This document shows positions 1 to 10,773 of a DNA stretch of 64,000 nt, one piece after another (position 1 is the first letter of the stretch; each line of letters starts with the position of its first letter). Origin of the DNA: Zingiber officinale (lineage: Eukaryota > Streptophyta > Magnoliopsida > Zingiberales > Zingiberaceae); assembly GCF_018446385.1 (NCBI RefSeq), contig NC_056002.1, positions 26,708,636 through 26,772,635 on the forward strand, read 5' to 3'. The notes below the pieces were generated by a model that saw only the letters and a list, made by a program, of their open reading frames with translations, had not been told where the DNA came from and did no database searches. The translations under genes were made by a program, and so were the position numbers.

Positions 1-104
1 ATAGGGCGTGTTTTCTCTTGCTCGATGGGCAGTCCAATTGGATGGTTTTGATGGGTTAGAATTTACCCCTGCACCATGGAGTGATAATGGATAGAAATGG
101 ATTC

Positions 105-309
105 TCTTGGGTGATGCGATGATTAAGATATGGAGTATTATCATATGAGCTCTTGGGATCGGAACTCGGCATGATCGAGCATAACCTCCCCTATGTCTTG
201 GTCATTTGTACTAATGGCTTGTAGTCACCCGTGATTTACCTCCTCCGTGTTGGCCTAGAGACGGATTGGCGGGGACGCTGGGGGCGAGCGAATCACCTTT
301 TACCACATG
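105..309 (+). repeat. tRNA-derived SINE-like element, copy 1
   Basis: About 205 bp that begins with an A-box-like segment (GATGATTAAG, near 117), followed by a B-box-like segment (GGGATCGGAACTC, near 157). It ends with a conserved 3' part running from GTGATTTACCTCC to GCGAATCACCTTTTACCACAT. The same order of blocks recurs at 41025-41208 and, inverted, at 39975-40192. Shared internal A/B boxes and similar length support a Pol III SINE rather than a tRNA gene. The family name is not known to me. Confidence 0.65.
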
Positions 310-699
310 ATAATGAATAGAAATGGTCTCATAACATTGAATTGACTACTAGGAGGTAGATATTATTATAATAGGTAAAAAGTTAAATTTAGTAAAATTG
401 AGAAAAATGCACTCCTTGTAATAGTCATGTGTAGTTTCTTGATTTACTTTTTCGTAGATGATCATGAAGTCTATTGTGTAGGCCCGTTAGAATGTCGTAT
501 TCCATATTTTACTACAATGATAATGGATAAAAATACTCTCAGGCATAATCATATGGTAAAACTACTGCAATGGGCAAGGGTTGACTTGGCAAAAGCCAAG
601 TAAATTATCCTCCCACATGGGGGGCCAGTTTCAATTTCTTGATTTATCTCTATACAAATGGTTGTAGAGCCAAATGTGAGAGGCATCCGGGATCAGTAT
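310..699. other. AT-rich intergenic stretch, no gene seen
   Basis: No coding potential or recognisable element was found. Phrases such as ATGATAATGGATA resemble sequence next to other SINE copies in the window, so old repeat debris is likely. Confidence 0.5.
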
Positions 700-1391
700 T
701 GTAGGATCGATTGCATATGAGAAGGGGGATAAATCACGTGTCTTTAAAAACATTTTTTTTACTTTTTTAAAAATGAGTGTGCAGTAAAAACCAGTTGAGT
801 AAAAAATAATAAAATAAAACATAACGATTAACTTGGTTCGGAGCATTTGACAACTCATATTCCAAAACTAAGATCCTTGGGACCTTTTCGAAGAGTAATC
901 CACTAATAATTGCAAAAATCAATACAAATAAAGAAAGTGTACCAACTCTACACTTTTTTAAGTAATAATTAAATTAATTAAAAGTTATCCAGCACAAGGA
1001 CATCAAAATGAATGAGTTCATGTGTTAGAGTCAGTTTGACTATAGCAGTCGAGCAAAGTAAATGCATGAGGACGTTGCAGCAAAACGACCAAGGAAGTTC
1101 GTATAATTGTTATGTAATGAATGCTACCGCTAACCTCCTTTTATACTGCATCGGAGGCGCCTCCGTTCATGCTAATCCTCTCCATGAACTTTAGCTTTAT
1201 TTGATTGGAGGCGCCTTCCATAAGTTCTGAGACACCTCCAATGCGCTCCAAGGCGCCTCTAGTCCTCTCTGAGGTGTTTCCCTAAAGCAAAACTTTATCT
1301 TTGAACCCTATCCGCACGAGGGTGCCTTTGCCCTGTCTAGGGTGCCTCCAATCAGCTCTGAGGTGCCTCTAGTCAGCTCTGAGGTGCCTTG

Positions 1392-2257
1392 TGTTGGACC
1401 CCATGGTAGTTTTGATGTGATCAACCAAGTTGGTTAGGTTCTGCTGTGTTTGATCCCTGTGTCTGAGTGTGCAGGAGCTTAGGAGTACAGGAAGTCGAGC
1501 GGAAGATGCAGCTAGCAAGAAGGACAACACGAGAAGGGAGTCGACGGGCTCGGTGCGTCCGAAGGACGAGAGAGTTGCGGAAGAGTACTCCGGTGGGCAT
1601 GAAGAGCGTGCGCGGCATTCGAGGGACGTTAAGCCGGGACGGAAGGCTGCTCGAGGAGAAGGCCGGGAATTGGGTTCGGGTGAGCCATATTCTGGTTGGC
1701 CACAATCACCCAAAAGAACGGAGCGTCGGAAGCTGAATAAATCAGGCTGGAAAATGAGCTGCCAGCTTGGAGGCGCCTCCAGCTTGAAGACGCCTTCAAC
1801 CCTGTTGAAGGCGCCTTCAACAAGTCAGTTTTGACCGTTTGCATTGCGGATAAAGTTTTATCCGCTGACCGAGCTGGAGGCGCCTTGAACCTTGTTGGAG
1901 GCACCTTGGACCCTCGAGATAGACTTTCCAGGAGCTATATAAAGGCCCCTGGAGCTAGGAAATTAAGAACAACTTCTACATTCAACTCTGTAAGCATTTC
2001 CTAGCAGTAGTTCTGAGCCATTAGAGTGTAAAAAGCTTCTCCGCCTTCAGCAAAGGAGAATTTTTTTAGTGCGCTTTTCACTGCCCTGGATTAACAACTC
2101 TCTTGGTTGTAACCAGGTTAAAATTCTGTTTCTGCTTTTATTTTATCTCTATTATTTTACTACTGCATTTATTTCTGAGTTGAAATCCGAGGAGGGTAGT
2201 TTTAATTTTTGTTTTCAGCAATTCACCCCTCTCTTGCCTGTCTCCGCTGCATCTACA
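1392..2257 (+). repeat. Left LTR of element 1
   Basis: 866 bp starting TGTTGGACCCC and ending GCTGCATCTACA. It carries palindromic blocks built on GGCGCC (about 1768-1910) directly upstream of a TATA box. Confidence 0.93.
1936..1943 (+). promoter_or_regulatory. TATA box of element 1 left LTR
   Basis: TATATAAA lies about 25 bp downstream of the GGCGCC palindrome cluster. The same box is at 4954-4961 in the right LTR. It is the probable core promoter for the element transcript. Confidence 0.7.
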
Positions 2258-2259
2258 AT

Positions 2260-2271
2260 TAGTATCAAAGC
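2260..2271 (+). other. Primer-binding site of element 1
   Basis: TAGTATCAAAGC, 2 nt after the LTR, matches the usual plant copia site TGGTATCAGAGC (initiator Met tRNA 3' end) at 10 of 12 positions. Confidence 0.75.
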
Positions 2272-2322
2272 ATGATCGCCTCAGAAGGACTAACCGCCAA
2301 CTGAAGCACTACGATCAAGACG

Positions 2323-3732
2323 ATGGTCGGAGCGAACATCCATCCCCCGAAGTTTGACGGAGACTTCGCCACATGGAAGCGCAAAATGGAGGTATTTTTT
2401 AAAACCGAATTTGACATTCTGTTAATAATAAAATATAGCTATGCAGTTCCGAAAGATAAGGAGGAAAATACCTGAACGAAAAAGGAGCAAGCAGATTTCA
2501 TCGCCAGCGGAAAGGCTGAGTTCCATCTACTCAGCGTTCTACCGCCGCAGGAGGTAAATCGGATCGGAAGCTACGACTCCGTGAAAGATCTCTGGGAAAA
2601 ATTCCTGGAGCTTCACGAAGGTACTTCCGAAGCGAAGCTAGCGAAGCGCGACATCCTCCGGAACCAGTTAACGAACCTCCGGATGAACCAAGGCGAGAAG
2701 GTAGCGCAACTCCAAGCGAGAATCAAGGAGCTGATAACATAACTAATGAACCTTGGAGAAGAGGTAACCAACCGGGATTCTATCCGATACACGCTCAATG
2801 CCTTCCCGAGAACTCCAGAGTGGGCTTCCTTAGTAGATGTGTATTACATCTCTAAGGACCTCGAGGTAAGTACTTTAGAACAATTATTTTCTACTTTTGA
2901 ACTTCACGAGTCTCGAGTTTCAGAGCCCAACGGAGTAGAGAAGACAAATCAGAACATTGCCTTAAAGGCAAAGATGAACAGTTCTGACTCCGAAGCCTCA
3001 GTCGACGAATCCAAAGCGGCATTACTGGTAAGACGCTTCAATAAGTTTTTTAGTACTAACAAATTTAAATCGCAGAGGCATCATCGAAAGAAGAGGACGG
3101 TTCGTTGCTACAACTGCAACGAAGAGGGGCACATCAAAGATGACTGCCCAAAGCTAAAGAGAAAGGAGAAAGAAAAAGAAAAGTCAAAATACAAGAAACC
3201 AGAACCCTCCAAGCACAAGAATCTGAAGGCCACGTGGGATGATTCGTTATCCTCCGAATCGGAAGTCGAAGAATTCTCGGGACTAGCACTGATGGCCAGC
3301 CATCAGCTAGAAGAAACGTCCAGCTCAGAGATGAGCATCGACGAAGGGGGAGGAACGTCAAAAGAAAGCAGCAGTGAAGGGGGAGCGTCACCAGATCAGG
3401 TAAGAAAGGTACGCAATCTAACCCCGAATCAATCGTTTAGATTTATTAAAGCTCTTTCTAGAGAATTAGATAAATTAGAAAAAGAAAATAAAAATTTGAA
3501 ATCAGAAAATGAAAATTTAAAATTTGAAATTGAAAAATTAAAAACTGATGCATGCATAAAGATAAATGTTTTTCCAAAATCAAAACTTAAATTTTATGAA
3601 AAATTAAATTGGTATATAAGGAAGCATCAGGGTCAACTTACGAAAATTCCTAAAGATTATATACCCCCTAAGTTTTTGACTAATCCTGTTGGAAGGAACT
3701 TTTATTGGGTTCCAAAATCTGTGCTAAATTAA
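2323..3732 (+). pseudogene. Copia gag with two in-frame stops
   Basis: The frame opens at the ATG at 2323 and runs to the stop ending at 3732 (470 codons), broken by TGA at 2473 and TAA at 2740 in the same frame; 2746-3732 is open. The N-terminal part (about residues 10-140) is the UBN2/gag-polypeptide-of-copia type. A CCHC zinc knuckle of pattern C-x2-C-x4-H-x4-C is encoded at about 3109-3153 (CYNCNEEGH, then KDDCPK). After an acidic, serine-rich stretch there is a Lys/Glu coiled coil at about 3457-3543. The protein ends with the NPVGRNFYWVPK-type segment, which in complete copia polyproteins lies just before protease, and then stops. Gag would package the element RNA in cytoplasmic particles. 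The two stops look like single-base transitions. Confidence 0.88.
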
Positions 3733-4411
3733 ATTTTTTTAATTAAAAAGCTTTAAGAGAGAAAATTAAACATTGAAATTCTTTATGGAAGCTTTGTCTA
3801 AGGAAATGGTTGTTGCTCCAATAACCAAGAAGGCCTAGTGTCTCGCCACGACCTGGAAGCTAAAATATTGAAAGAAAATGTTTAATTAACTTTCTGAAAA
3901 AGCATTAAACAAGAATTAAATAATGCTTTGAAAGTTTATCAAATATTTGTTAAAATACTCAAATAAAAAAAAATATTCCTTAGACATTTTTTCTTGAAAA
4001 ATTCTAACTTAATTTTTTTTTTTTAGAAATTTTTTTTCTTGGAAAACTTCATTTGATTTAGACTGTTTTTTTGGGAACATTTAAAAACATTTACTTAAGA
4101 TTTTTTTTTTACTTAGATATTTTTTTTGAAAAATTCAATTTCACTTCGAAATTTTTTCAAAAATTCATTTTTACTTAGAAAATTTTTCCAAAACTTCAAT
4201 CTTACTTTAAAAAAAATTCTTATTTAAGACCCCATTTTTGCTGTGATCAAAGGGGGAGAGTAAGGTACAAGTTTAGGGGGAGTAAGGAGAATTAGGAAAA
4301 TGAAAATTTTATTGCAAAATTATGCTTAAATATGTTAGTTTAGTCATTTTTATTTAAAATTACTATTTATGTCTATTTGTTACCCTAACTTGAACTTGGG
4401 TTGATGCACAT

Positions 4412-4426
4412 CAAAAAGGGAGAGAT
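4412..4426 (+). other. Polypurine tract of element 1
   Basis: The purine run CAAAAAGGGAGAGAT directly abuts the right LTR and would prime plus-strand DNA. The same motif is found in element 2 at 8670-8683. Confidence 0.8.
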
Positions 4427-5275
4427 TGTTGGACCCCGTGGTAGTTTTGATGTGATCAACCAAGTTGGTTAGGTTCTGCTGTGTTTGATCCCTGTGTCTG
4501 AGTGTGCAGGAGCTTAGGAGCACAGGAAGTCGAGCGGAAGACGCAGCTAGCGAGAAGGACGGCACGGGAAGGGAGTCGAAGGGCTCGGTGCGTCCGAAGG
4601 ATGAGAGAGCTGCGGAAGAGTACTCCGGTGGGCGTGAAGAGCGTGCGCGGCGTTCGAGGGACGTTAAGCCGGGACGGAAGGCTGCTCGAGGAGAAGGCCG
4701 GGAATTGGGTTCAAGTGATTCATATTCCGGTTGGCCGCAATCACCCAAAAGAACGGAGTGTCGGAAGCTAAAGAAACCAGGTTGGAAAATGAGCTGCCAG
4801 CTTGGAGGCGCCTTCAACCCTGTTGAAGGCGCCTTCAACAGGTCAGTTTTGACCGTTTGCGTTGCGGATAAAGTTTTATCCGCTGACCGAGCTGGAGGCG
4901 CCTTGAACCTTGTTGGAGGCGCCTTGGACCCTCGGGATAGACTTTCCAAGAGCTATATAAAGGCCCCTGGAGCTAGGAAATTAACAACAACTTCTACATT
5001 CAACTCTGTAAGCATTTCCTAGCAGTAGTTCTGAGCCATTAGAGTATAAAAAGTTTCTCCGCCTTCAGCAAAGGAGAATTTTCTTAGTGCGCTTTTCACT
5101 GCCTTGGATTAACAACCCTCTTGGTTGTAACCAGGTTAAAATTCTGTTTCTACTTTTATTTTGTCTCTATTATTTTACTACTGCATTTATTTCTGAGTAG
5201 AAATCTGAGAAGGGTAGTTTTAATTTTTATTTTCAGCAATTCACCCCCCTCTTGCCGGTCTCCGCTGCATCTACA
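4427..5275 (+). repeat. Right LTR of element 1
   Basis: 849 bp, nearly identical to the left LTR. Sparse substitutions and small indels between the two indicate a fairly recent insertion, but I did not count the divergence. Confidence 0.93.
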
Positions 5276-6087
5276 CCTTGAGCATTGCTCATTTGAGGCT
5301 CAATTTTACACTTTGCATCTGTAAAAATGTATTAGTCCGAATAACAAAAGGTAATATGCAAAACAAGTTTAGTATATTAAAATTTGTTTGGACACTTTGG
5401 AGCTAGAGGGGGGTTGAATAGCTCGCTTGCTTCGTTGATGATGATCTTTTATAGTGGAAAACCCGAAGCGAACTTCTCCAATGCTAACACAAATAATTTA
5501 CTTGGTATCCATCTCAAGATGAGGTGACTAATTCAACTATCCACACCCAAGCACACTCTCCACTATAAAAACACTCCTTCTTAGAAAATGGAGAAACCTC
5601 ATACACACTCACATAAGCATACAACTCAAAATAAGAAGTAAATGTACAAGAATACAAATGAAAATCTCTTCTTCCTTGATCTCTTGTATCTTGTAGATGC
5701 CTCTTGAATCTTGGAAGTACAACAACACTTATCTTCAAGAACCTTCAAGAATTGGTGACAATGGAGGAGAGAAGAGCGTAAGTGATCGGCGAAGGGACAT
5801 GTGAGTGTTAACCTCGCCAATGGCTTTATTCCGTCATGATCTAGGGCTCCCAATCGATTGTCACGTCAGATTCAATCGATTTCAACCATCCAAAGCTCGC
5901 AACTTACGCAACAGTTATATCCCAATTTATTGACCAATCGATTGGGGAGACTTCAATCGATCAACTGATAGATTCAAAGCGCCTCTATGCTCTCGCAGAA
6001 GACCCGGAATCGATTGACCAATCAATTTCGACTGCCTCGCAAAATTGAGAAAAACCTTCTCCAATTGATCAGCTGATCGATTAGAGT

Positions 6088-7105
6088 TGTTGGAACCCCA
6101 AGGTTATTTTGGTGTGATCAACAAGTTAAGTTAGGTCCTGTGTATTTAATCTTGTATCTAAGTGTGCAGGAGCTTAGGAGCACAGGTACTCGAGCGAAAG
6201 ACGCAGCTAGCGAGAAGGACGGCACGTGATGCGTCCGAGGGACGAGGCGCTACGGAAGAGTACACCGGCGGACGAGAAGGAAGCGCGCGGTGGTTACGAG
6301 GGACGAAAGCTGGAGCGGAAGATTGCTCGGAGAGCAAGAGACACAGCTAGCGAGAAGGCCGACGACCGAGGGACGAAGACTGCGGATGAGTACGCAGGCG
6401 GACGAGAAGGAAACACGCGGCGATTCCGAGGGACGAGAAGCCGGAGGGAAGCATGCTCGAGAAGGCCGGAAGTTGGGTTCGGGTAAGCCCTTTTCCAGAT
6501 GGCAGAGATCACCCAAGTGAGCCGATCCGGAGTTGAAGACCCGGACCGAGGTGAACCGAACCAGAGCAGTGGTCCCGGATGAAAAAGTCAACACGGGTTG
6601 ACTTTACTGGTCCGGGCGCCCGGACCAGCCCGGGGTGCCCGAAACCCCTCCGAGTGCCCGGACCAGCATGTTTGACCAGAACGCGTTTAATGCGTTCTGA
6701 ACATTGGGGGATAAAGTTTTATCCCCCAAGGGCGCCCGGAACCCTTCCAGGCGCCCCGACTAAGGCTATAAATATAGCCTTGGTCCAGAAGCTTTTCAAC
6801 AATCATGAGCATTTCATTTCCAAACACTTGTACACTTTAGTTGTAGTTAAGCTTCTGTTTCTGCGCTTCAACGTTGTAAGAAGCTTCTCCGCCTGAAGGG
6901 ATTTTAGTGCTTAATCTTCCTTGGATTAACAACCACATCGGTTGTAACCAAGTAAATCCTTGTACCTCGTTCTTTATGTTTTTATTTACTGCTTTGCTTA
7001 CTTTAATTTACAAGTGTTAGCTTAAAGAGTTCGAGAAGGTTACTTGTTTTTATTTTTACAAGACTATCCAACAACCCCCTCCTAGCCGGCCGCAACGGTC
7101 CTACA
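6088..7105 (+). repeat. Left LTR of element 2
   Basis: 1018 bp. GGGCGCCCGG-type palindromes lie at about 6603-6760, just upstream of the TATA box at 6767-6774. Confidence 0.92.
6767..6774 (+). promoter_or_regulatory. TATA box of element 2 left LTR
   Basis: TATAAATA, also present at 9219-9226 in the right LTR, directly downstream of the palindrome cluster. Confidence 0.7.
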
Positions 7106-7107
7106 AG

Positions 7108-7119
7108 TAGTATCAGAGT
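7108..7119 (+). other. Primer-binding site of element 2
   Basis: TAGTATCAGAGT, 2 nt after the LTR, is close to the initiator-Met tRNA site TGGTATCAGAGC. Confidence 0.78.
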
Positions 7120-7164
7120 CGAGACACCTCAGAAGAACTAACCGCCGTCTGAAGCAACAAAACG

Positions 7165-7533
7165 ATGGCCGGAGCTAGCGAATGCCCACCAGCATTCGAG
7201 GGGGAGTTTTCTTCATGGAAGAAACAAATGGAGGTATATCTTAATTCTAATTTTGATATTTCTTTAATATTGAAATGTGGCTATGAAGAACCAAAGACAA
7301 CGAATGGAGAAGAACTCGATCTACGCCTCTGGAATAAGAAGCAACGTGACGAATCGATGGCAAATAGACGGGCAGAATTTCATCTTCTAACCGTAATACC
7401 AAAAGAAGATCTCGACAGAGTCGAAGAATACAAGAACGCAAAAGAACTTTGGAAAAAGTTCTTGAAGATCTACGAAGAACCAGCTGAAGCCGAATCCGAC
7501 TCCTTGATGGACACCGAGCCGCCAACAGAATAG
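7165..7533 (+). pseudogene. Truncated copia gag N-terminus
   Basis: An ATG-started frame of 122 codons matching the N-terminal gag region of element 1 in order and spacing (an FEGEFSSWKKQMEVYL-like segment, then a RAEFHLL segment and ELWKKFL). It stops at 7531-7533, where sequence corresponding to the central gag and zinc knuckle is missing. What follows aligns with the acidic stretch after the knuckle in element 1 (the MNEGG region against MSIDEGG). An internal deletion removed the RNA-binding part. Confidence 0.8.
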
Positions 7534-7704
7534 TCCGAGAATGAGGAAACTGCCGAGATAGTCGATCTCCATCCCGAGGAAACATAAAGTTCATCCCAGG
7601 TGAGCATGAATGAAGGGGGAGAGATATTGGAAGAAAGCAACTCAATAGGGGGAGAATCAACCGCTGACAAGATAAGTTAGGTATGGTCTCTACCTTTCGA
7701 GCAA

Positions 7705-8148
7705 TTGAATAAATTTATTGAAAAGTTGCCTGAAAATGAAAAGTTGTTTGGAATTTTTTGCGATTTAAAAATCGAATCATTGAAAGAGTTTTTTGGTTTA
7801 CCAATAACTTTGAAAGAATTCTGCAAATTAAAAGTGTTGCTAAAAGATTTTTGCAAATTACAAAATATTTTAACAAGAGAATTATGCAAATTAGAAATGT
7901 TGTCGAAAACTTTCTTCGAATATTTTTTCGAATTACAACTTACTTTCTCGAAAGAGTTCTGCGAATTAAAAACTAAAAAATCATTAAATAATAATGAGTT
8001 GAAAGAATTTAGAACAATAGCTTGTCGATTAAAAATTCTCGACAAACTAATAATAGAAATTTACATGATACAATTTTCTGCATGTTTAATACTGTCTGTT
8101 TTAAATCTGAAAAATTGTGATCTAAAAAATAATGAAAGATTAAAATAA
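7705..8148 (+). pseudogene. Gag C-terminal coiled-coil remnant
   Basis: An open frame of 147 codons rich in Leu, Lys, Glu and Phe with repeated LKEF/CKL units about 10-12 codons apart. It occupies the position of the coiled coil of element 1 gag but lacks the conserved terminal segment. No independent start signal is evident. It is probably decayed gag sequence expanded by short duplications. Confidence 0.55.
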
Positions 8149-8669
8149 AAATTTAGATATGTGGCAGTAACTTGAGAATGAATTCTGCTTAAATAAAAAA
8201 AATTATATATATATAATAAGTCAAAAGTTATTTTCTGCCTTAATTTTTTTCAAAAATTTAGAAATTTCTCAATTTTTTTGTGAAAAATTATTTAACTTAG
8301 AAACTTTCTCTGATATTTTGAGATTGCTTTTGTGAAATTTTTTTCAAAAGTTTCAAAATTCTCAAAATTTTCCAAAAGTTTTTAATGACTTAGAAATTAT
8401 TCTTGACTTAGAAATATTTTCCAGAAAATCAGTGAAATAGATTTTTAAAGTATCAACCCTTAGATTTTTCTTGCAACCCTAATTTTTTATGTGATCAAAG
8501 GGGGAGAAGAAAAAGTATAAGTCTAATGGGAAGTAGAAAGGGAAGTAGAAAATTGAAAATCAGAAAATTTTTTAAATTTAATTTTTTCTATCTTGTTGCA
8601 TATTATTGCAATAAATTGTTTTATTCTATGTCTATTTTTGACCCTAACTTAACTTGGGTTGATCACATC

Positions 8670-8683
8670 AAAAAGGGGGAGAT
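8670..8683 (+). other. Polypurine tract of element 2
   Basis: A purine run directly before the right LTR, the same as in element 1. Confidence 0.8.
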
Positions 8684-9558
8684 TGTTGAAACCCCAAGGT
8701 GCGCCCGAAGGACGAGGCCCTGCGGAAGAGTACACCGGCGGATGAGAAGGAAGCGCGCGGTGGTTCCGAGGGACGAAAGCTGGAGTGGAAGATTGCTCGA
8801 GGAGCAAGAGACGCAGCTAGCGAGAAGGTCGACGACCGAGGGACAAAGACTACGGATGAGTACACTGGCGGACGAGAAGGAAACACGCGGCGGTTTCGAG
8901 GGACGAGAAGCCGGAGGGAAGCACGCTCGATAAGACCGGAAGTTGGGTTCGGGTGAGCCCTTTTCCGGATGGCAGAGATCACCCAAGTGAGTGGATCCAG
9001 AGTTGAAGACCCGGACCGAGGTGAACCGAACCAGAGCAGTGGTCCCGGATGAAAAAGTCAACACGGGTTGACTTTACTAGTACGGGGCGCCCGGAACAGT
9101 CTGGGGCGCTCGGACCAGCATGTTTGACCAGAACGCGTCTAATGCGTTCTGAACATTGGGGGATAAAGCTTTATCCCCCCAGGGTGTCCAGAACCCTTCT
9201 AGGCGTCCCGACCAAGGCTATAAATATAGTCTTGGTCCAGAAGCTTTTCAACAATCACGAGTATTTCATTTCCAAACGCTTGTACGCTTTAGTTGTAGTT
9301 AAGCTTCTGTTTTTACGCTTCAACGTTGTAAGAGGCTTCTCCGCCTGAAGGAGTTTTAGTACTTAATCTTCCTTGGATTAACAACCACATCGGTTATAAC
9401 CAAGTAAATCCCTGTGCCTCGTTCTTTATGTTTTTATTTACTGCTTTGCTTACTTTAATTTACAAGTGTTAGCTTAAAGAGTTCGAGAAGGGTTGTTTGT
9501 TTTTATTTTTACAGAACTATCCAACAACCCCCTTCTAGCCGGCCGCAACGGTCCTACA
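8684..9558 (+). repeat. Right LTR of element 2 (internally deleted)
   Basis: 875 bp. After the first 16 bp it jumps to sequence corresponding to about 6230 of the left LTR, so roughly 130-140 bp near the LTR start are missing. Confidence 0.9.
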
Positions 9559-10773
9559 AGAGTGTCCCAATTGATCGGCTGATCGATTAAAGTGTCTCAA
9601 TCGATCGACCAATCTATTGAGCTTTGGGTCAATTGATCAACTGAGCGATTGTCATGCCCTATCTCATCAAACACAAGTCTAGGGTTTCCATGTCCAACAT
9701 CAGTCAACTGTGACCTGTTAGAACTTCCTTATGCCTAGCATCTGGTTAACCTTGACCTGGACTTCATCACTAAATGTTCGGTCAATCCTTTGACCCATTT
9801 GGACTTTCTTCTCTTGCCAAATGTCCAGTCAACCTTGACCCACTTGGACTTATCATCTCATGTCAAGTGTCCGGTTAGCATTGACCCACTTAGACTTCCA
9901 TTCACCAAGTGTCTAGTCAACCTTTGACCCATTTGGATTTTCAACTGTCTGACTTTACTCACCAGGACTTTCTCACTACCTAGTTTCACTCACTAGGATT
10001 TTTCACATTAAGTGTTCAGTCAACACTAACCCACTTAGATTTTCTTCTTTTGCCAACATTCTTGTTGGTTTTACCTTTACCTGACTTCCAGTTAGGGCGT
10101 CTCAATCAAGTATCCGATCAACCTTGACCTACTTAATTCTTCATCACATCAAAATGGTTAACCTTAACTAGAGGGAAATTACACCAATAATCTCTTCAAA
10201 TAGACAATTACACTTGCAATCTTCATATATTGTCAAATATTAAAATTCAAATATCAAGACTCAAGTTTAAGCTAACTTAAGTTTAGTTAAACAGGTCAAC
10301 TTTGACCTAGAGAAATTGCATTGACAAAAATAAGATAAATTTAAGACTTAGATCCTGTCTTCCCAAGACTTAAATCTAGTCATGATCTCAACTTAGAGTA
10401 CCAAAATGGATCTAAGTTGAACCAGCACCTACTACCCCACTAATACTTGTCCTCACTGAATCACTCTCTTCTAGTGCTTATCTCACTTACCATTATAGAC
10501 TTACTTAACTCTTGACCCACTAAGTCTTCCTACTAGATGCCCCATCTGAACTTTAGTCAGTTATCAGGTCTCGCGGATCTCACTGGACTTCCAATCAGAT
10601 ATCAACCTATCTGGGTTTCATGTCAATTCCCAACTAGACTTCAGTCTGGTGTCAGGTCCTATCAAATCTTTCATTCCTGCACACTTGGTAAATAAGTTAA
10701 ATCACAAGTTTAACTTTAACGTTTATCGTACATCAAAATCTGAGTTTAATTATTAGTGTAAACTGCACCAACA

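Larger units (their letters stand above)
1392..5275 (+). mobile_element. Gag-only copia-type LTR element 1
   Basis: A complete 3.9 kb LTR element flanked by the 5-bp target duplication CCTTG (1387-1391 and 5276-5280), inserted in LTR A. The parts in order are left LTR, primer-binding site, gag pseudogene, about 680 bp of T/A-rich non-coding sequence (3733-4411), polypurine tract and right LTR. No protease, integrase or reverse transcriptase is present, so the element could only move with enzymes supplied in trans. The gag (UBN2-like start, CCHC knuckle) and a primer site resembling initiator-Met tRNA place it with Ty1/copia. Confidence 0.92.
6088..9558 (+). mobile_element. Gag-remnant copia-type LTR element 2
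   Basis: A 3.5 kb LTR element with target duplication AGAGT (6083-6087 and 9559-9563), inserted within the palindrome cluster of LTR B. LTR ends are TGTTGGAACC...GGTCCTACA. Its internal region of 1578 bp holds only a gag start, a gag C-terminal remnant and about 530 bp of T-rich non-coding DNA (8149-8669). LTR and polypurine sequences resemble element 1, so both are non-autonomous members of one copia lineage. Confidence 0.92.
5385..10189 (-). mobile_element. Copia-type LTR (LTR B), split by element 2
   Basis: The pieces are 5385-6087 and 9564-10189, together about 1.3 kb. It starts TGTTTGGACACTTTGG followed by GAGGGGGGTTGAATAG, like the solo LTR at 27188. The best right end is CACCAATA at 10189, preceded by sequence resembling the end of the LTR at 51178. 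It carries repeated ATCGAT-type palindromes (5850-6087, continuing 9564-9650). No internal coding sequence was found. The right boundary and target duplication are not certain. Confidence 0.55.
700..10773 (-). mobile_element. Copia-type LTR (LTR A), split by nested insertions
   Basis: The pieces are 700-1391, 5281-5384 and about 10190-10773, together roughly 1.4 kb. The left end TGTAGGATCG with GGGGGATAAATCACG matches the left end of the solo LTR at 51178 (TGTTGGATCG, GGGGGGTGAATCACG). The tail from about 10310 matches 51996-52330, and the right end is CACCAACA. Read on the minus strand it has the TG...CA ends, a TATAAAA box near 1138-1146 and a GGAGGCGCCTCC palindrome cluster upstream of it. 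Internal sequence is absent, so it is a solo LTR or a truncated element. No clean target duplication is visible (AGTAT against AATGT). The order of the pieces is inferred. Confidence 0.6.

Noticed and set aside
117..170. tRNA gene
   Set aside because: A- and B-box-like motifs are present but no cloverleaf can be drawn; repeated copies with a shared 3' tail indicate a SINE.
1467..1904. Long frames inside the LTRs of elements 1 and 2 (also 4380-5022, 6162-6594, 8526-9064)
   Set aside because: They overlap LTR promoter sequence, occur on both strands at once and are present in each LTR copy; GC-rich non-coding DNA explains them.
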